Of a stretch of DNA of 64,000 bases, positions 8,560 through 16,778 are shown in pieces (positions within the stretch are counted from its first letter, which is position 1; each line of letters begins with the position of its first letter). The position numbers and the translations under genes were made by a program. The notes below the pieces were generated by a model. The model searched no databases. It was given only the letters and a program-made list of their open reading frames with translations, and had not been told where the DNA came from. Where the stretch lies: assembly GCA_030429235.1 (NCBI GenBank), contig JAUIDB010000012.1:1-64000 (forward strand). Reading direction: 5' to 3'. This DNA comes from Thermoanaerobaculia bacterium. GTDB taxonomy: Bacteria; Acidobacteriota; Thermoanaerobaculia; Multivoradales; JAIOJS01.

Positions 8560-8955
8560 CTACTGGGGGCTAGCCCCCAAGAGGACCGCCAGGGAGCGGG
8601 CCTCCTCCGCAGCCTCACGGAGGCCGCGTTCGAGGGTTTCTATCCGTTTTGCCGCCCCGCTGTCAACCTTCGTCGAGGACGGGGGTGGACCTTCTCGGGT
8701 ATCCGCCAGTCCGTCGCCCGACAGTTCGGCCTCGAGCTTCTTCTTCGCGCCGGCAATCGTGTAGCCCTCTTCGTAGAGCAGCTCTTTGATCCGACGGATC
8801 AGGCGAAGTTCCTCCTGGGCGTAGACTCGCTGGCCCGAGCGACTCTTGCGAGGTGCGAGTACCGGGAACTCGGTCTCCCAGTAGCGCAAGACGTAGGGTT
8901 GGATGTCCAGCTTCTTGCAGGCCTCACCGATGCGATAGAACATCTTCTTGCTCAC
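8560..8955 (-). CDS. MerR-family transcriptional regulator
   Basis: The protein has 131 residues from a GTG start at 8955 with an upstream AGGAT; an ATG at 8943 is an alternative. The N-terminal winged-helix domain (about residues 4-75) carries the MerR pattern FYRIGEACKKLDIQPYVLRY, WETEFPVLAPRKSRSGQRVY and ELLYEEGYTIAGAKKKLE. The tail contains a short helical, dimer-forming stretch and no metal-binding cysteines, so a metal sensor is unlikely. The subfamily is the one usually found beside ihfA. The DNA target is unknown. Confidence 0.88.
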   Translation of the reverse strand: MSKKMFYRIGEACKKLDIQPYVLRYWETEFPVLAPRKSRSGQRVYAQEELRLIRRIKELLYEEGYTIAGAKKKLEAELSGDGLADTREGPPPSSTKVDSGAAKRIETLERGLREAAEEARSLAVLLGASPQ

Positions 8956-9005
8956 GAATCGATCCTACCCCAGGGGGCTCCGCGGTGCCGAGACATCAGG
9001 CCGCT

Positions 9006-9344
9006 TCAGTCGGTCTCTTCGTCGCCCGGCGCGCGCCCTCTCGCCTCCTTGATCTCCTCCACCGAGTCCTTCAGGGAGCGGGAAGGACGAAACTGCAGGC
9101 CACGGTGTGGTGGGATGTAGATCGACTCGCCACTCGACGGATCGACTCCCGCCCGGCCCGCTCGTGGGATCACCTCGAAGACGCCGAAGTTCTTGATCTG
9201 GACTTTCTTGCCGTCCGCCAAGGTCGACTTGAGCGTGCTGAAGATCGTATCCACTACCTCGGCCGCCTCCTTCTTGGTCAGGGCTCCATGCCGATTGTGG
9301 ACTCGATTGACGAGAAAAGCCTTCGTACGTCCGCCATCGCGCAT
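9006..9344 (-). CDS. ihfA: Integration host factor / HU-family DNA-binding protein
   Basis: The ATG at 9344 gives 112 residues, close to IHF-alpha length; an in-frame ATG at 9398 would add 18 unconserved residues. The HU/IHF fold is evident: KKEAAEVVDTIFSTLKSTLA, GKKVQIKNFGVFEVIPRAGR (beta-sheet saddle) and the DNA-clasping arm ESIYIPPHRGLQFRPSRSLK with the conserved Pro. The C-terminal acidic tail is short. It bends DNA as a dimer. IHF-alpha is favoured over HU by the following MerR and tRNA-Pro genes, but sequence alone does not settle it. Confidence 0.82.
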   Translation of the reverse strand: MRDGGRTKAFLVNRVHNRHGALTKKEAAEVVDTIFSTLKSTLADGKKVQIKNFGVFEVIPRAGRAGVDPSSGESIYIPPHRGLQFRPSRSLKDSVEEIKEARGRAPGDEETD

Positions 9345-9464
9345 GCGCTTGCCTGCCACTGCAAGAGACCTCCATCGGCTCGCTGAGCCTTGATTCATAC
9401 CTGGGATGTGAAATGTATCACATGAGAGGTATCGCCTTAAAGGCCTTGGCTGAGGGGCTCTCGC

Positions 9465-10766
9465 CTAGTTGGAGCGGCGGCGAATCACCAACCGGATCGG
9501 CACGCCCGGCAGCGCCAACTCCTGTCGAATGCGGTTCTCCAGGTACCTGCGATAGGGGTGATTGCGAGGAATCGTCTGGTTGGCGAACAACATGAACGTT
9601 GGCGGCGCCGTGGATACCTGCGTCACGTAGTAGAGCTTCCAGGGCTTTCCGCCCTTCACCGAGGGAGCCTGGTGGGCGGCGACGGCACGCTCGAAGAGGC
9701 GGTTCAGTTCTCCGGTACCGAGCTTCTCGTCGAGGAGATCGAGCGATTGTGCCACCGCGGGCAGCACCCTCCCTACCCCCCGGCCGGTGGCGGCCGAGAT
9801 GTTCACACGAGGGGGTGCAGCGTACAGCGTCTCGAGACGCTCCCAGGAGAGCTCCAACTCGTCGCGAACTTCGGGGTCGACCAGGTCCCACTTGTTGCAG
9901 ACCACGACCAGACTACGCCCCATCTCCCAGGCGGCGCCTGCGATGCCGAGATCGCCGCTGGTCACCCCCTGGCTGGCGTCGATCACCAGCACCACGATGC
10001 GCGCCCGATCGATCTGCCGCCGGGCCATCATGATCGCCAGGTCCTCGGCGGCTCCCGACGTCTTGGCTCGCCGGCGGATGCCGGCGGTGTCGACCAGGAG
10101 GAACTCGCGGTCTTGCCAGGCGATCAGGGTGTCGATCGGGTCCCGCGTGGTGCCGGCGACCGGGGACACCAGGACCCGCGCTTCCCCCGTGAGCTGATTG
10201 ACCAGAGAAGACTTCCCAACGTTGGGCCGACCGACGATCGCGATCGGCGGCGCCTCGGTCTCGACCAGAGAACCGGCCTCCGGCACGGCCGCGGCGATTG
10301 CGTCGACCAGGTCGTTGATGCCATCTCCGTGCTCGGCCGACACCAGGAGCACCGACGAGATGCCGAGCGAGTAGAACTCTCCGAGATTCTCCTGGGCCGC
10401 CTTGGTGTCCGCCTTGTTGACGGCGAGGAGCACCGGCAGGCCACGGCTCCGGAGCGCCTCCCAGACCTCGCGGTCCGCGGCCAACAGGCCCTCCCGGCCA
10501 TCGACCACCAGCACCAGGACATTGCTCTCGTCGACGGCCAGGAACACCTGCTCGTTGAGACCCAGGGGATCGCCGTCGAAGGCCAGGCCCCCGGTATCGA
10601 TGAGGTAGACCGACTCTCCTTCTCCCAACTCGATCTGGCCCACGACCCGATCGCGAGTCACGCCCGGTTGATCGTGGACGATCGACTGGCGCTTGCCGAC
10701 CAGACGGTTGAACAGGGTGGACTTGCCGACGTTGGGGCGGCCGACGATCGCAACGGTGGCTGACAT
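9465..10766 (-). CDS. der: Ribosome-associated GTPase Der (EngA)
   Basis: This 433-residue protein has two tandem G domains, unique to Der. G domain 1 contains GRPNVGKSTLFNRLVG, DTGG and NKAD; G domain 2 starts near residue 175 with GRPNVGKSSLVNQLTG, then DTAGIRRR and NKWDLVD. A KH-like C-terminal domain follows (YVTQVSTAPPTFMLFANQ...NHPYRRYLENRIR). Der is needed for 50S subunit maturation. Its ATG overlaps the stop of the upstream lipoprotein gene (TGATG). Confidence 0.97.
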   Translation of the reverse strand: MSATVAIVGRPNVGKSTLFNRLVGKRQSIVHDQPGVTRDRVVGQIELGEGESVYLIDTGGLAFDGDPLGLNEQVFLAVDESNVLVLVVDGREGLLAADREVWEALRSRGLPVLLAVNKADTKAAQENLGEFYSLGISSVLLVSAEHGDGINDLVDAIAAAVPEAGSLVETEAPPIAIVGRPNVGKSSLVNQLTGEARVLVSPVAGTTRDPIDTLIAWQDREFLLVDTAGIRRRAKTSGAAEDLAIMMARRQIDRARIVVLVIDASQGVTSGDLGIAGAAWEMGRSLVVVCNKWDLVDPEVRDELELSWERLETLYAAPPRVNISAATGRGVGRVLPAVAQSLDLLDEKLGTGELNRLFERAVAAHQAPSVKGGKPWKLYYVTQVSTAPPTFMLFANQTIPRNHPYRRYLENRIRQELALPGVPIRLVIRRRSN

Positions 10767-11284
10767 CAGGGTGCGTCGAACTCCTGCTTGAGTTCCCGGA
10801 AGAAGATCATCCAGACCCCGTCGCGTTCCTTCATCTGGTACTCGACGCGGTTTCTGGTCCCCAGCCGCTCCTCGATCAAGGAGTGCGAGGTGCCGGTGCT
10901 GTAGTAGCGGAGATCCCAGGTCTCGAGGGTGGTCACCAGCGCGAAGTTGTTGCCGAAGGTCTGAATCTCCTCGATGACCAGGTTCTGCTGTTCGGGTTCG
11001 ACCAGCATGCCGGCCACCGCCAGATCGCTGACTCTCTTCTCGACCTGCGCCAACACGCGCTCCACCGCGAAGTCCCGCAGCACTTCGATGTTGCCGGTCG
11101 CATAGGCCTCGGCCAGCTTCGGGGCGTAGGCTACGAGGCGTGCCTCCAGGGCCGCCTCCTCACTCGCCGTAGCAGGTTCGCCAACTTCCTGAATCGGCTC
11201 CTGGGGGCCACAGGCTCCGACCGACAGCAGCAAGAGCCCGAGGACGATCCCGTCCCAGGCTCGGGGAATGCGCACTTTCTTCAT
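10766..11284 (-). CDS. Small lipoprotein of unknown function
   Basis: The 172-residue product has a lipoprotein signal (hydrophobic GLLLLSVGAC, lipobox before Cys26). Residues about 45-165 look like a mixed alpha/beta domain: a helical part (ARLVAYAPKLAEAYATG) is followed by strands with ETWDLRYYSTGTSHSL and VEYQMKERDGVWMIFF. The strand pattern is reminiscent of IMS/SnoaL-like cone folds, but I cannot assign a family. The gene overlaps rnr upstream by 4 nt (ATGA) and der downstream by 1 nt, so all three are translationally coupled. Confidence 0.78.
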   Translation of the reverse strand: MKKVRIPRAWDGIVLGLLLLSVGACGPQEPIQEVGEPATASEEAALEARLVAYAPKLAEAYATGNIEVLRDFAVERVLAQVEKRVSDLAVAGMLVEPEQQNLVIEEIQTFGNNFALVTTLETWDLRYYSTGTSHSLIEERLGTRNRVEYQMKERDGVWMIFFRELKQEFDAP

Positions 11285-13110
11285 CGTCGTTTTCGTCCTC
11301 TTCGTCCCCGCTTGGGTCGTTGGCTGGCCTGCCGCAGTCGGCGTCCCCGCCGACCTCCCGAAAGCAGTTCCAGGTCCAAGCCGCGATGCCGTTGGTCGAC
11401 CCCGGTCAAGCGGACCTCCACTGGCTGCGCCAGTTGGAAGACCGTGCCGCTGCGCGACCCGACCAGGCGGTGGCCCTCCCCATCGTACTCGTAGTAGTCG
11501 TCTCCGAGCTTGCCGATCGGTACCAGGCCATCGACGAACAGGTCGTCGAGTTGCACGAACAGACCGAACGGCTGCACGCCGGTGATCCTACCCTTGAACC
11601 GTTCGCCTTGGCGCGCGCTGAGGAACCTCACTTTCTTCCATTGCAACAGGTCTCGTTCCGATCCTTCGGCCCGCCGTTCGGTCGAGGAACAGTGATCGCT
11701 CAGTTCGAGCAGGTCCTCGTCCACGGCACGCCGCTCTTCCTTGGACCGCTGCTGCCCCCGAATGAGTTCCTTCAGTTGGCGATGGACCACCAAATCGGGG
11801 TAGCGACGGATCGGCGAGGTGAAGTGCAGGTAGGTCTCGGAAGCCAGTGCGAAGTGTCCGTCGCACTGGTTGTCGTAGACCGCTCGCTGTTGTGACCTCA
11901 GCACCAGGGCCGAGACGAACGGCTCGTCGGGGGTACCGGCCACCTGCCGGAGTACCGACTGCAGATAGGCCGGAGACGCTGCCTCGGAGTTGGACTTCCG
12001 TGCACGCGGCCGAATGCCGAGCGGGCCCAGGATCTCCTCCAGCTCAGAGAGTCGAACCGGGTCGGGGGCGTGGTGGACGCGGAAGATCCCCGGCTGGCGG
12101 CGCGCCACGAGCTCCGCCGCCACCGCTTCGTTGGCGGCGATCATCAGCTCCTCGATGATACGGTGCGCCACGTGACGTTCACCGGGGCGAATCCCCACGG
12201 TGTGACCATCGGTATCCAGGACCACGTCCCCGGTGGGCAGGTCGAAGTCGAGGGACCCCCGAGCCAGCCGTGCCCGATGCAACACCACCATCAACGCCTG
12301 CGCTTCGAGCAGCAGGGGCAGCACCTGCGCGTAGGTCTCCACATCGTCCGGTTCGGGACGCTCGAGGATTCGGCGCACCTCGGTGTAGGTCATCCGTCGG
12401 CGGCTGCGGATCACCGACTCGGCGAACCCTCGCCGCTTCACGGTTCCGAGGGCATCGATGTCCAGGAACACTGACATGGTCAGCCGCTCCACGTCGGGCC
12501 GCAGGGAGCAGAGACCGTTGGAAAGGCGCTCGGGCAGCATGGGGACCGCCCGATCGGGGTAGTAGACGCTGGTGCCCCGGGCGCGGGCTTCCTCGTCGAG
12601 GGCGCTCCCCGGCCGGACGTAGTGGGCGACGTCCGCGATGTGTACTCCCAGGCGGACGAGTCCGTTGGACAGTCGTTCGAGCGAGATCGCGTCGTCGAAG
12701 TCGCGGGCCGTCTCGCCATCGATGGTGACCGTGACGGTGTCTCGCAGGTCGAGCCGGTCGGAGGTGTCCGTCGGCGGCGGATCGAGCGGGAGTCGCTCTG
12801 CCTCCGCCACCGCCTCGGGCGCGATCTCTTCGGGAATCCCGTGGTGGCGCAACATCACCAGCACGTCGACCCCCGGTTGTTCTACCGGCCCCAGGTACTC
12901 GACGACCCGACCGCGGGCACTGCCCCGTCCTCGCGGTGGTCGATCGATCTGGGCCACGACAAAGTCGCCCTCCTCTCCCTCGTCCACGGACCTCAGGTCG
13001 ACGTCGAACGGAACCTTCGGATCGAAGGGTTCTAGCCACCAGCGCCTGCCGTTGGTCTCGAGGGTGCCGACGATCGTCGAGATCGCCTTGTCTTGCGGGC
13101 TTTTCTTCAA
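11281..13110 (-). CDS. rnr: Ribonuclease R / VacB family 3'-5' exoribonuclease
   Basis: An N-terminal OB (cold-shock-like) domain is followed by the RNB catalytic domain with DLRDTVTVTIDGETARDFDD (the Asp cluster binding Mg), HIADVAHYVRPGSALDEEAR, SVYYPDRAVPMLPERLSNGL and HFTSPIRRYPDLVVHR. An S1 domain (GERFKGRITGVQPFGLFV) and an Arg-rich tail complete it. The protein degrades structured RNA. The start is uncertain: TTG at 13110 has GGAG with ideal spacing and gives 609 residues, while in-frame GTGs at 13134 and 13167 would extend it. The first winged-helix part of E. coli RNase R is absent. Confidence 0.92.
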   Translation of the reverse strand: MKKSPQDKAISTIVGTLETNGRRWWLEPFDPKVPFDVDLRSVDEGEEGDFVVAQIDRPPRGRGSARGRVVEYLGPVEQPGVDVLVMLRHHGIPEEIAPEAVAEAERLPLDPPPTDTSDRLDLRDTVTVTIDGETARDFDDAISLERLSNGLVRLGVHIADVAHYVRPGSALDEEARARGTSVYYPDRAVPMLPERLSNGLCSLRPDVERLTMSVFLDIDALGTVKRRGFAESVIRSRRRMTYTEVRRILERPEPDDVETYAQVLPLLLEAQALMVVLHRARLARGSLDFDLPTGDVVLDTDGHTVGIRPGERHVAHRIIEELMIAANEAVAAELVARRQPGIFRVHHAPDPVRLSELEEILGPLGIRPRARKSNSEAASPAYLQSVLRQVAGTPDEPFVSALVLRSQQRAVYDNQCDGHFALASETYLHFTSPIRRYPDLVVHRQLKELIRGQQRSKEERRAVDEDLLELSDHCSSTERRAEGSERDLLQWKKVRFLSARQGERFKGRITGVQPFGLFVQLDDLFVDGLVPIGKLGDDYYEYDGEGHRLVGSRSGTVFQLAQPVEVRLTGVDQRHRGLDLELLSGGRRGRRLRQASQRPKRGRRGRKRR

Positions 13111-13251
13111 AACTTCTCCATGGAGTTGTGGCACTCTAGCACCCGAGTGCGGAGGTTCCCCGGCCACTTGCAGGGGAGATCGTAGGGATCACGGGGAGGG
13201 TCCGATGGGGCTACCCCGACAGAGTTCGGAGCGGCTGGATCAGGGGGAGCA

Positions 13252-13338
<87 letters not shown>

Positions 13339-13392
13339 GTGCTGGCCTGGCTGATCCGCTGCATCGTGACGTACCGCCGCGATCGAGGCAGA

Positions 13393-13421
13393 AGTCTAGT
13401 CCCGTCCCCAGCCCCTGTCAA
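13393..13421 (-). promoter_or_regulatory. Sigma-70-type promoter for tRNA-Leu (and possibly rnr-der)
   Basis: On the minus strand TTGACA (13421-13416), a 17-base spacer and TAGACT (13398-13393) match the consensus closely. The predicted start of transcription lies about 45-50 bases before the tRNA-Leu 5' end, on the same strand. No strong terminator was seen between the tRNA and rnr, so read-through is possible. Confidence 0.7.
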
Positions 13422-13454
13422 CGCCGGGCAGAGATTCGTAGCGGAGTCTGCCAC

Positions 13455-13856
13455 TCATCCGATTCCGCCGACCGCCAGGAGCAGCTGAGCTTCGGCGACC
13501 AGGGTCGTCCCCGAGCTCAGCGAGGCCCGCACCTTGACGAGCGCACCGAACGCGCGTTCCAGTTCGGCTCGTACCTGGAAGCGCTCCTCAGTCCCGATCT
13601 GCCGATGCAGAACCAGATCGGTGACTCCGGCCAGATACCCCGGCTGGCGCAGGGCTTCGGCCTCAGCCGGTGCCCGCGACGCCATCAGCAGCGCGGTGGC
13701 CTGGCCCAGAATCTCCAGTGCGAAAAACTGCGGGAAGGCGCCGCCGCGTGCCCAGGGACCGGCGGGCGTCAGTAGGACCTCGATCCGATCCTCTTCGACC
13801 TCTCCGAAGACGAAGCGGAAGGGATGTCGGTGCGGTAGGTCCGACAGGTGCGGCAC
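13455..13856 (-). CDS. Hotdog-fold 3-hydroxyacyl-ACP dehydratase-like protein
   Basis: The protein has 133 residues from a GTG at 13856. The start HRHPFRFV mirrors the HxxPFxxVD entry of FabZ/FabA/ApeP-type dehydratases, with the catalytic His. The central helix FALEILGQATALLMA holds the acidic residue, and a beta-sheet completes the hotdog. Such enzymes dehydrate 3-hydroxyacyl-ACP. It lies 30 nt after the ACP gene and downstream of a FabG homologue, so it should act on a thioester carried by that ACP. Whether the product is a normal fatty acid is not evident. Confidence 0.7.
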   Translation of the reverse strand: MPHLSDLPHRHPFRFVFGEVEEDRIEVLLTPAGPWARGGAFPQFFALEILGQATALLMASRAPAEAEALRQPGYLAGVTDLVLHRQIGTEERFQVRAELERAFGALVKVRASLSSGTTLVAEAQLLLAVGGIG

Positions 13857-13886
13857 GGCCGGAGGGAGTACCGGGTGGCTGCCGGC

Positions 13887-14195
13887 TCAGCCAGCCTGCT
13901 TGCTGGCCACGAAACGGGCCAACGAATCGACCGAAGCGAGAGCCTCGGCTCCCATCTCTTCATCCTCGATCTTGACCCCGAACTCCTGTTCGACCCCGAG
14001 CACGAGTTCCAGGGCGTCGATCGAGTCGAGTCCCAAGCCCTCCCCGAAGAGCGGTTCCTCGTCGGCGATCGACTCGGGGGTCTCCTCGAGTTTCAAGCGA
14101 TCGACGATCAGGACCTTGATCTGCGACTTCAGGGCCGTCAGATCGGAAGAAGAGGAGGATTCGGAAGGGTTGTCGAGGGTAGTTTGCTCAGTCAT
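13887..14195 (-). CDS. Acyl carrier protein
   Basis: The 102-residue protein has a Ser-rich N-terminal extension of about 20 residues. The four-helix ACP fold follows, with the 4'-phosphopantetheine attachment serine in GLGLDSIDALELVLGVEQ. Helix 3 reads VKIEDEEMGAEALASVDSLA. The DSI (rather than DSL) context is common in dedicated, non-housekeeping ACPs. It sits between fabG-like and dehydratase genes on the same strand. No ketosynthase or phosphopantetheinyl transferase gene is visible in the window. Confidence 0.9.
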   Translation of the reverse strand: MTEQTTLDNPSESSSSSDLTALKSQIKVLIVDRLKLEETPESIADEEPLFGEGLGLDSIDALELVLGVEQEFGVKIEDEEMGAEALASVDSLARFVASKQAG

Positions 14196-14240
14196 GACGG
14201 CGCGGATGGTAGCACAGGGCGGGGGCTGACGGCAGTCCGA

Positions 14241-14972
14241 TCAAGCCGTCATCAGGCCGCCGTCGATGCGCAGGGTCTGACCGGTGATGTAGGCCGCCTG
14301 GGGTGAGGCCAGAAAGCCGACCGCCGCCGCCACTTCTTCCGGTTCACCGAACCGACGCAGTGGGATCTCGAGCCGATACTGCTCCCGTTTGGCGGCCGAG
14401 AGTCCCGACAACATGTCCGTCTCGATGAAGCCCGGGGCGATGGCGTTCGCCGTGACTCCGTAGGTAGCGACCTCCTTGGACAGCGCCTTGGTGAAGGCGA
14501 TGAGTCCTCCCTTGGCCGCGCTGTAGTGGGTCTGGCCCGGCTGTCCGGCGACCCCCGAGAGGCTCGCGATCGAGATCACCCGGCCCCAACGCTCCTTCAG
14601 CATGCCCTTCACCAGGAGCCGGGTCAGCAGAAAGGCGCCCCGTAGGTTCACTTCGTAGATCTCGTCCCAGGCCTCCTCGGACAGCAGCGGCAGCAGTGCA
14701 TCGCGAATGATCCCGGCGTTGTGTACCAGGATGTGGACCGGACCCTGTTCCGCCTCGATCCTGGCCGCGACGTCGCGCGTCGCCGGCCGGTCCCGCAAGT
14801 CCATGCGGTACGCCTCGAGGCCCAGTTCCTGGGCCAGAGCCGCGGCGTTGCCGTCGTCGTGGTGGTAGGTAATGACGACCTTGCAACCCCGGGCTCGGAG
14901 TTCGCGGGCGCAGGCGGCACCGATACCGCGGCTCGCGCCTGTGATCAGGGCGGTCCGCCCTTCGAGACTCAT
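14241..14972 (-). CDS. fabG: 3-oxoacyl-ACP reductase (FabG-like SDR)
   Basis: This 243-residue classical short-chain dehydrogenase has the NADP-binding TGASRGIGAACARELRARG near the N-terminus, NAG at HNAGII, and the catalytic Ser (SIASLSG) and YSAAKGGLIAFTKALSKE (YxxxK). The C-terminal block PGFIETDM...GFLASPQAAYITGQTLRIDGG is FabG-like. It reduces a 3-oxoacyl-ACP to the 3-hydroxyacyl form, matching the ACP and dehydratase immediately downstream. It begins 22 nt after the deacetylase gene. It may be a specialised paralogue rather than the housekeeping FabG. Confidence 0.88.
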   Translation of the reverse strand: MSLEGRTALITGASRGIGAACARELRARGCKVVITYHHDDGNAAALAQELGLEAYRMDLRDRPATRDVAARIEAEQGPVHILVHNAGIIRDALLPLLSEEAWDEIYEVNLRGAFLLTRLLVKGMLKERWGRVISIASLSGVAGQPGQTHYSAAKGGLIAFTKALSKEVATYGVTANAIAPGFIETDMLSGLSAAKREQYRLEIPLRRFGEPEEVAAAVGFLASPQAAYITGQTLRIDGGLMTA

Positions 14973-14994
14973 GTCGTTGTTTCCTCGTTCGTGG

Positions 14995-15882
14995 TCAGGC
15001 CGCGGTATCCGCGGCGTTCAGGAGTTCCTCCAACGGTCGCCAGGGAAGCCGCTCGAGGATCTGCCGGAACTTCCTACGATAGCCCGAACGACCGGCCTCG
15101 TGCACGAACCGCGCGGCGCCACGCAGCGAACCCGGGGTCGACCGGGTCGAGAGCTCCCAGGGATGCACGACGAAGGTGACCGGCCGGCCCGCCTCCAGCG
15201 CGGCCGCCGCGCGTCCCGCGATCCAGCGCCCGCCGAGGAGTCTGCCGGTCCAGCCGGCCGCAGGAATCCGCAACCGACCGCCGTAGGTGAAGGGTGGCAA
15301 CTCGACCAACCGAAGCTCGCTTTCCCAGCGCACCTGGTAGGGATCGCGGCCGTTGGCTGGTGTCCCCGCCAGCAGGTAGGGCGCCAGCGAGCTGTCGTAG
15401 CGATACCCCGCCTCGGCCACCACCGCCAGCTTGGGGTTGTCGAAGCGGCGTAGCGACCACTCCGGCGAGCGATACCCGACCACGGCGCGCCCGATGAGCT
15501 GCTCCAACTCACGGCGCGAGCGAGTGATGTCGGCCCGGAAGGCCTCGACGTCCAGCTCCCCCACTCGGATGTGGTGGTCGCCGTGGCTTCCGATCTCGTG
15601 CCCGGCCGCAACGACCTCGCGGATCCGGTGGGGCACCTGCCGCGCCACCTCACCCAGCACGAAAAAGGTGGCGCGCACGCCACAGTCGGCGAAGAGTTCC
15701 AGCACTTCCGGTAGCAGCCAGTCGAGCTCTCGCGTCAGATCCGGTCGGGACTCGGGGTGGACGTACTCGGGCACCAGGCAGGTGTGGTACCACTCCTCCA
15801 CGTCGACGGTGAGGGAGGGGCGTGCCGGCAGACGCAGCGGAGTCACCTCTACCCGGCTCTGAGCGGTCGAGCCTTCGGTCAT
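14995..15882 (-). CDS. Polysaccharide deacetylase (NodB domain, DUF3473-type C-terminus)
   Basis: The 295-residue protein starts with the NodB motif 1 LTVDVEEWYHTCLVPEY (catalytic DxE variant typical of the DUF3473 subgroup). It continues with RATFFVLGEVARQVPH, the metal-binding GHEIGSHGDHH and YRSPEWSLRRFD. The C-terminal ~100 residues, with FVVHPWELSTR, match the DUF3473 extension found in exopolysaccharide loci. It likely deacetylates an N-acetylated polymer. Its ATG overlaps the GT2 stop by 4 nt, so sugar transfer and deacetylation are probably linked. Confidence 0.85.
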   Translation of the reverse strand: MTEGSTAQSRVEVTPLRLPARPSLTVDVEEWYHTCLVPEYVHPESRPDLTRELDWLLPEVLELFADCGVRATFFVLGEVARQVPHRIREVVAAGHEIGSHGDHHIRVGELDVEAFRADITRSRRELEQLIGRAVVGYRSPEWSLRRFDNPKLAVVAEAGYRYDSSLAPYLLAGTPANGRDPYQVRWESELRLVELPPFTYGGRLRIPAAGWTGRLLGGRWIAGRAAAALEAGRPVTFVVHPWELSTRSTPGSLRGAARFVHEAGRSGYRRKFRQILERLPWRPLEELLNAADTAA

Positions 15883-16580
15883 GCGAAGAGTTTGAAGTAC
15901 ACCGAGGAGGCGAAGATCCGCCAGGTATCGAGGAAGGGGCGGAAGTGGCTCGTGCCGCCCTCTTCGTAGATGGTCCGGACCCGCACCTGGGCCAGGGACG
16001 CCTTCTGCTTGGCGGCCTTGATGAGCATCTCGGACTCGACGGCATAGCCCCTCGAGCGCAGGTCGAGAGCGCGCAGCAAGGAAGCGTCGAGGAGACGATA
16101 GCCGGACTGGCTGTCTTCGAGCCGGTAGCCGGTGACCAGGGAGAGGATCCGCGACCCGATGACGTTGGTCCAGTAGCGCGGCCCGGGGATGGCGGCGCGA
16201 TCGGCCAGACGGGTACCGACCACCAACTGACCGTCACCCCTGTCCCAGGCCGCCAACAGAGCCGGGATGTCCTCCGGAGCGTGCTGACCATCGGCATCGA
16301 GTAGCAACACCGCCTCGGGATCGCCCTCCAGCGCGATATCGATACCTCGCCGAAGCGCCGCACCCTTGCCCTGGTTGCGCTCGAACCTCTCCACCTCGGC
16401 TCCCGCCCGGCTGGCGACGTTCGAGGTCTCGTCCTCGGAACCGTCGTCGACCACCACCACGCGGGCGGTATGCCGGAGGACTCCGGTCACGACCTGGCCG
16501 ATCGAACCCTCGCATCGGAAGGCGGGGATCACGGCCACCACGTCGGAACGTGGTGGTCCCGCTGCCTCCTGGGTTCTCAT
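15879..16580 (-). CDS. Family 2 glycosyltransferase (polyprenyl-phosphate sugar transferase-like)
   Basis: The ATG at 16580 gives 233 residues; the longer in-frame extension runs into the rex promoter and is not coding-like. GT2 features are VVAVIPAFRCEGSIGQVV, VVVVDDGSEDET, NQGKGAALRRGID, the metal-binding VLLLDADGQH and the SQSGYRLLD acceptor block. It resembles DPM1/DPG synthases, which transfer a sugar from NDP to polyprenyl phosphate. No membrane helices follow the catalytic domain. It is coupled to the deacetylase gene by a 4-nt overlap and divergent from rex. Confidence 0.87.
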   Translation of the reverse strand: MRTQEAAGPPRSDVVAVIPAFRCEGSIGQVVTGVLRHTARVVVVDDGSEDETSNVASRAGAEVERFERNQGKGAALRRGIDIALEGDPEAVLLLDADGQHAPEDIPALLAAWDRGDGQLVVGTRLADRAAIPGPRYWTNVIGSRILSLVTGYRLEDSQSGYRLLDASLLRALDLRSRGYAVESEMLIKAAKQKASLAQVRVRTIYEEGGTSHFRPFLDTWRIFASSVYFKLFA

Positions 16581-16655
16581 GGCCCCGAGTTTAAACGCTG
16601 ACGGGTTGGGACGGTAGCGGCGCGGGGTCCACTCGCCAGACCGCGCCAACTCTGC

Positions 16656-16673
16656 TTGTGACAACACGCACAA
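16656..16673 (+). promoter_or_regulatory. Rex operator upstream of rex
   Basis: A perfect inverted repeat TTGTG-N8-CACAA has the arm sequence and spacing known for Rex binding sites (TTGTGAANNNNTTCACAA type). It lies about 100 bases before the rex coding start and overlaps the predicted -35 box and spacer. Rex would be expected to repress its own gene at high NAD+ and release at high NADH. Confidence 0.75.
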
Positions 16674-16684
16674 TAGCCTACACT
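16656..16684 (+). promoter_or_regulatory. Predicted rex promoter overlapping the Rex operator
   Basis: TTGTGA (16656-16661) and TACACT (16679-16684) are spaced by 17 bases. The Rex half-sites occupy the -35 hexamer and most of the spacer, so bound Rex would block RNA polymerase directly. Confidence 0.6.
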
Positions 16685-16778
16685 TCGGCGCCTAGCGCCC
16701 CGTAGGTTCGTTCCCCGGTCCACCGTCGCAAGGGTCACCAGCATCAGCGTCTCTCCCCTCACCCTCAATCGCCTCTCG

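Noticed and set aside
10766-11284. Assignment of the lipoprotein to the Tim44/IMS or SnoaL families
   Set aside because: The resemblance is only in the strand pattern; no diagnostic motif was found.
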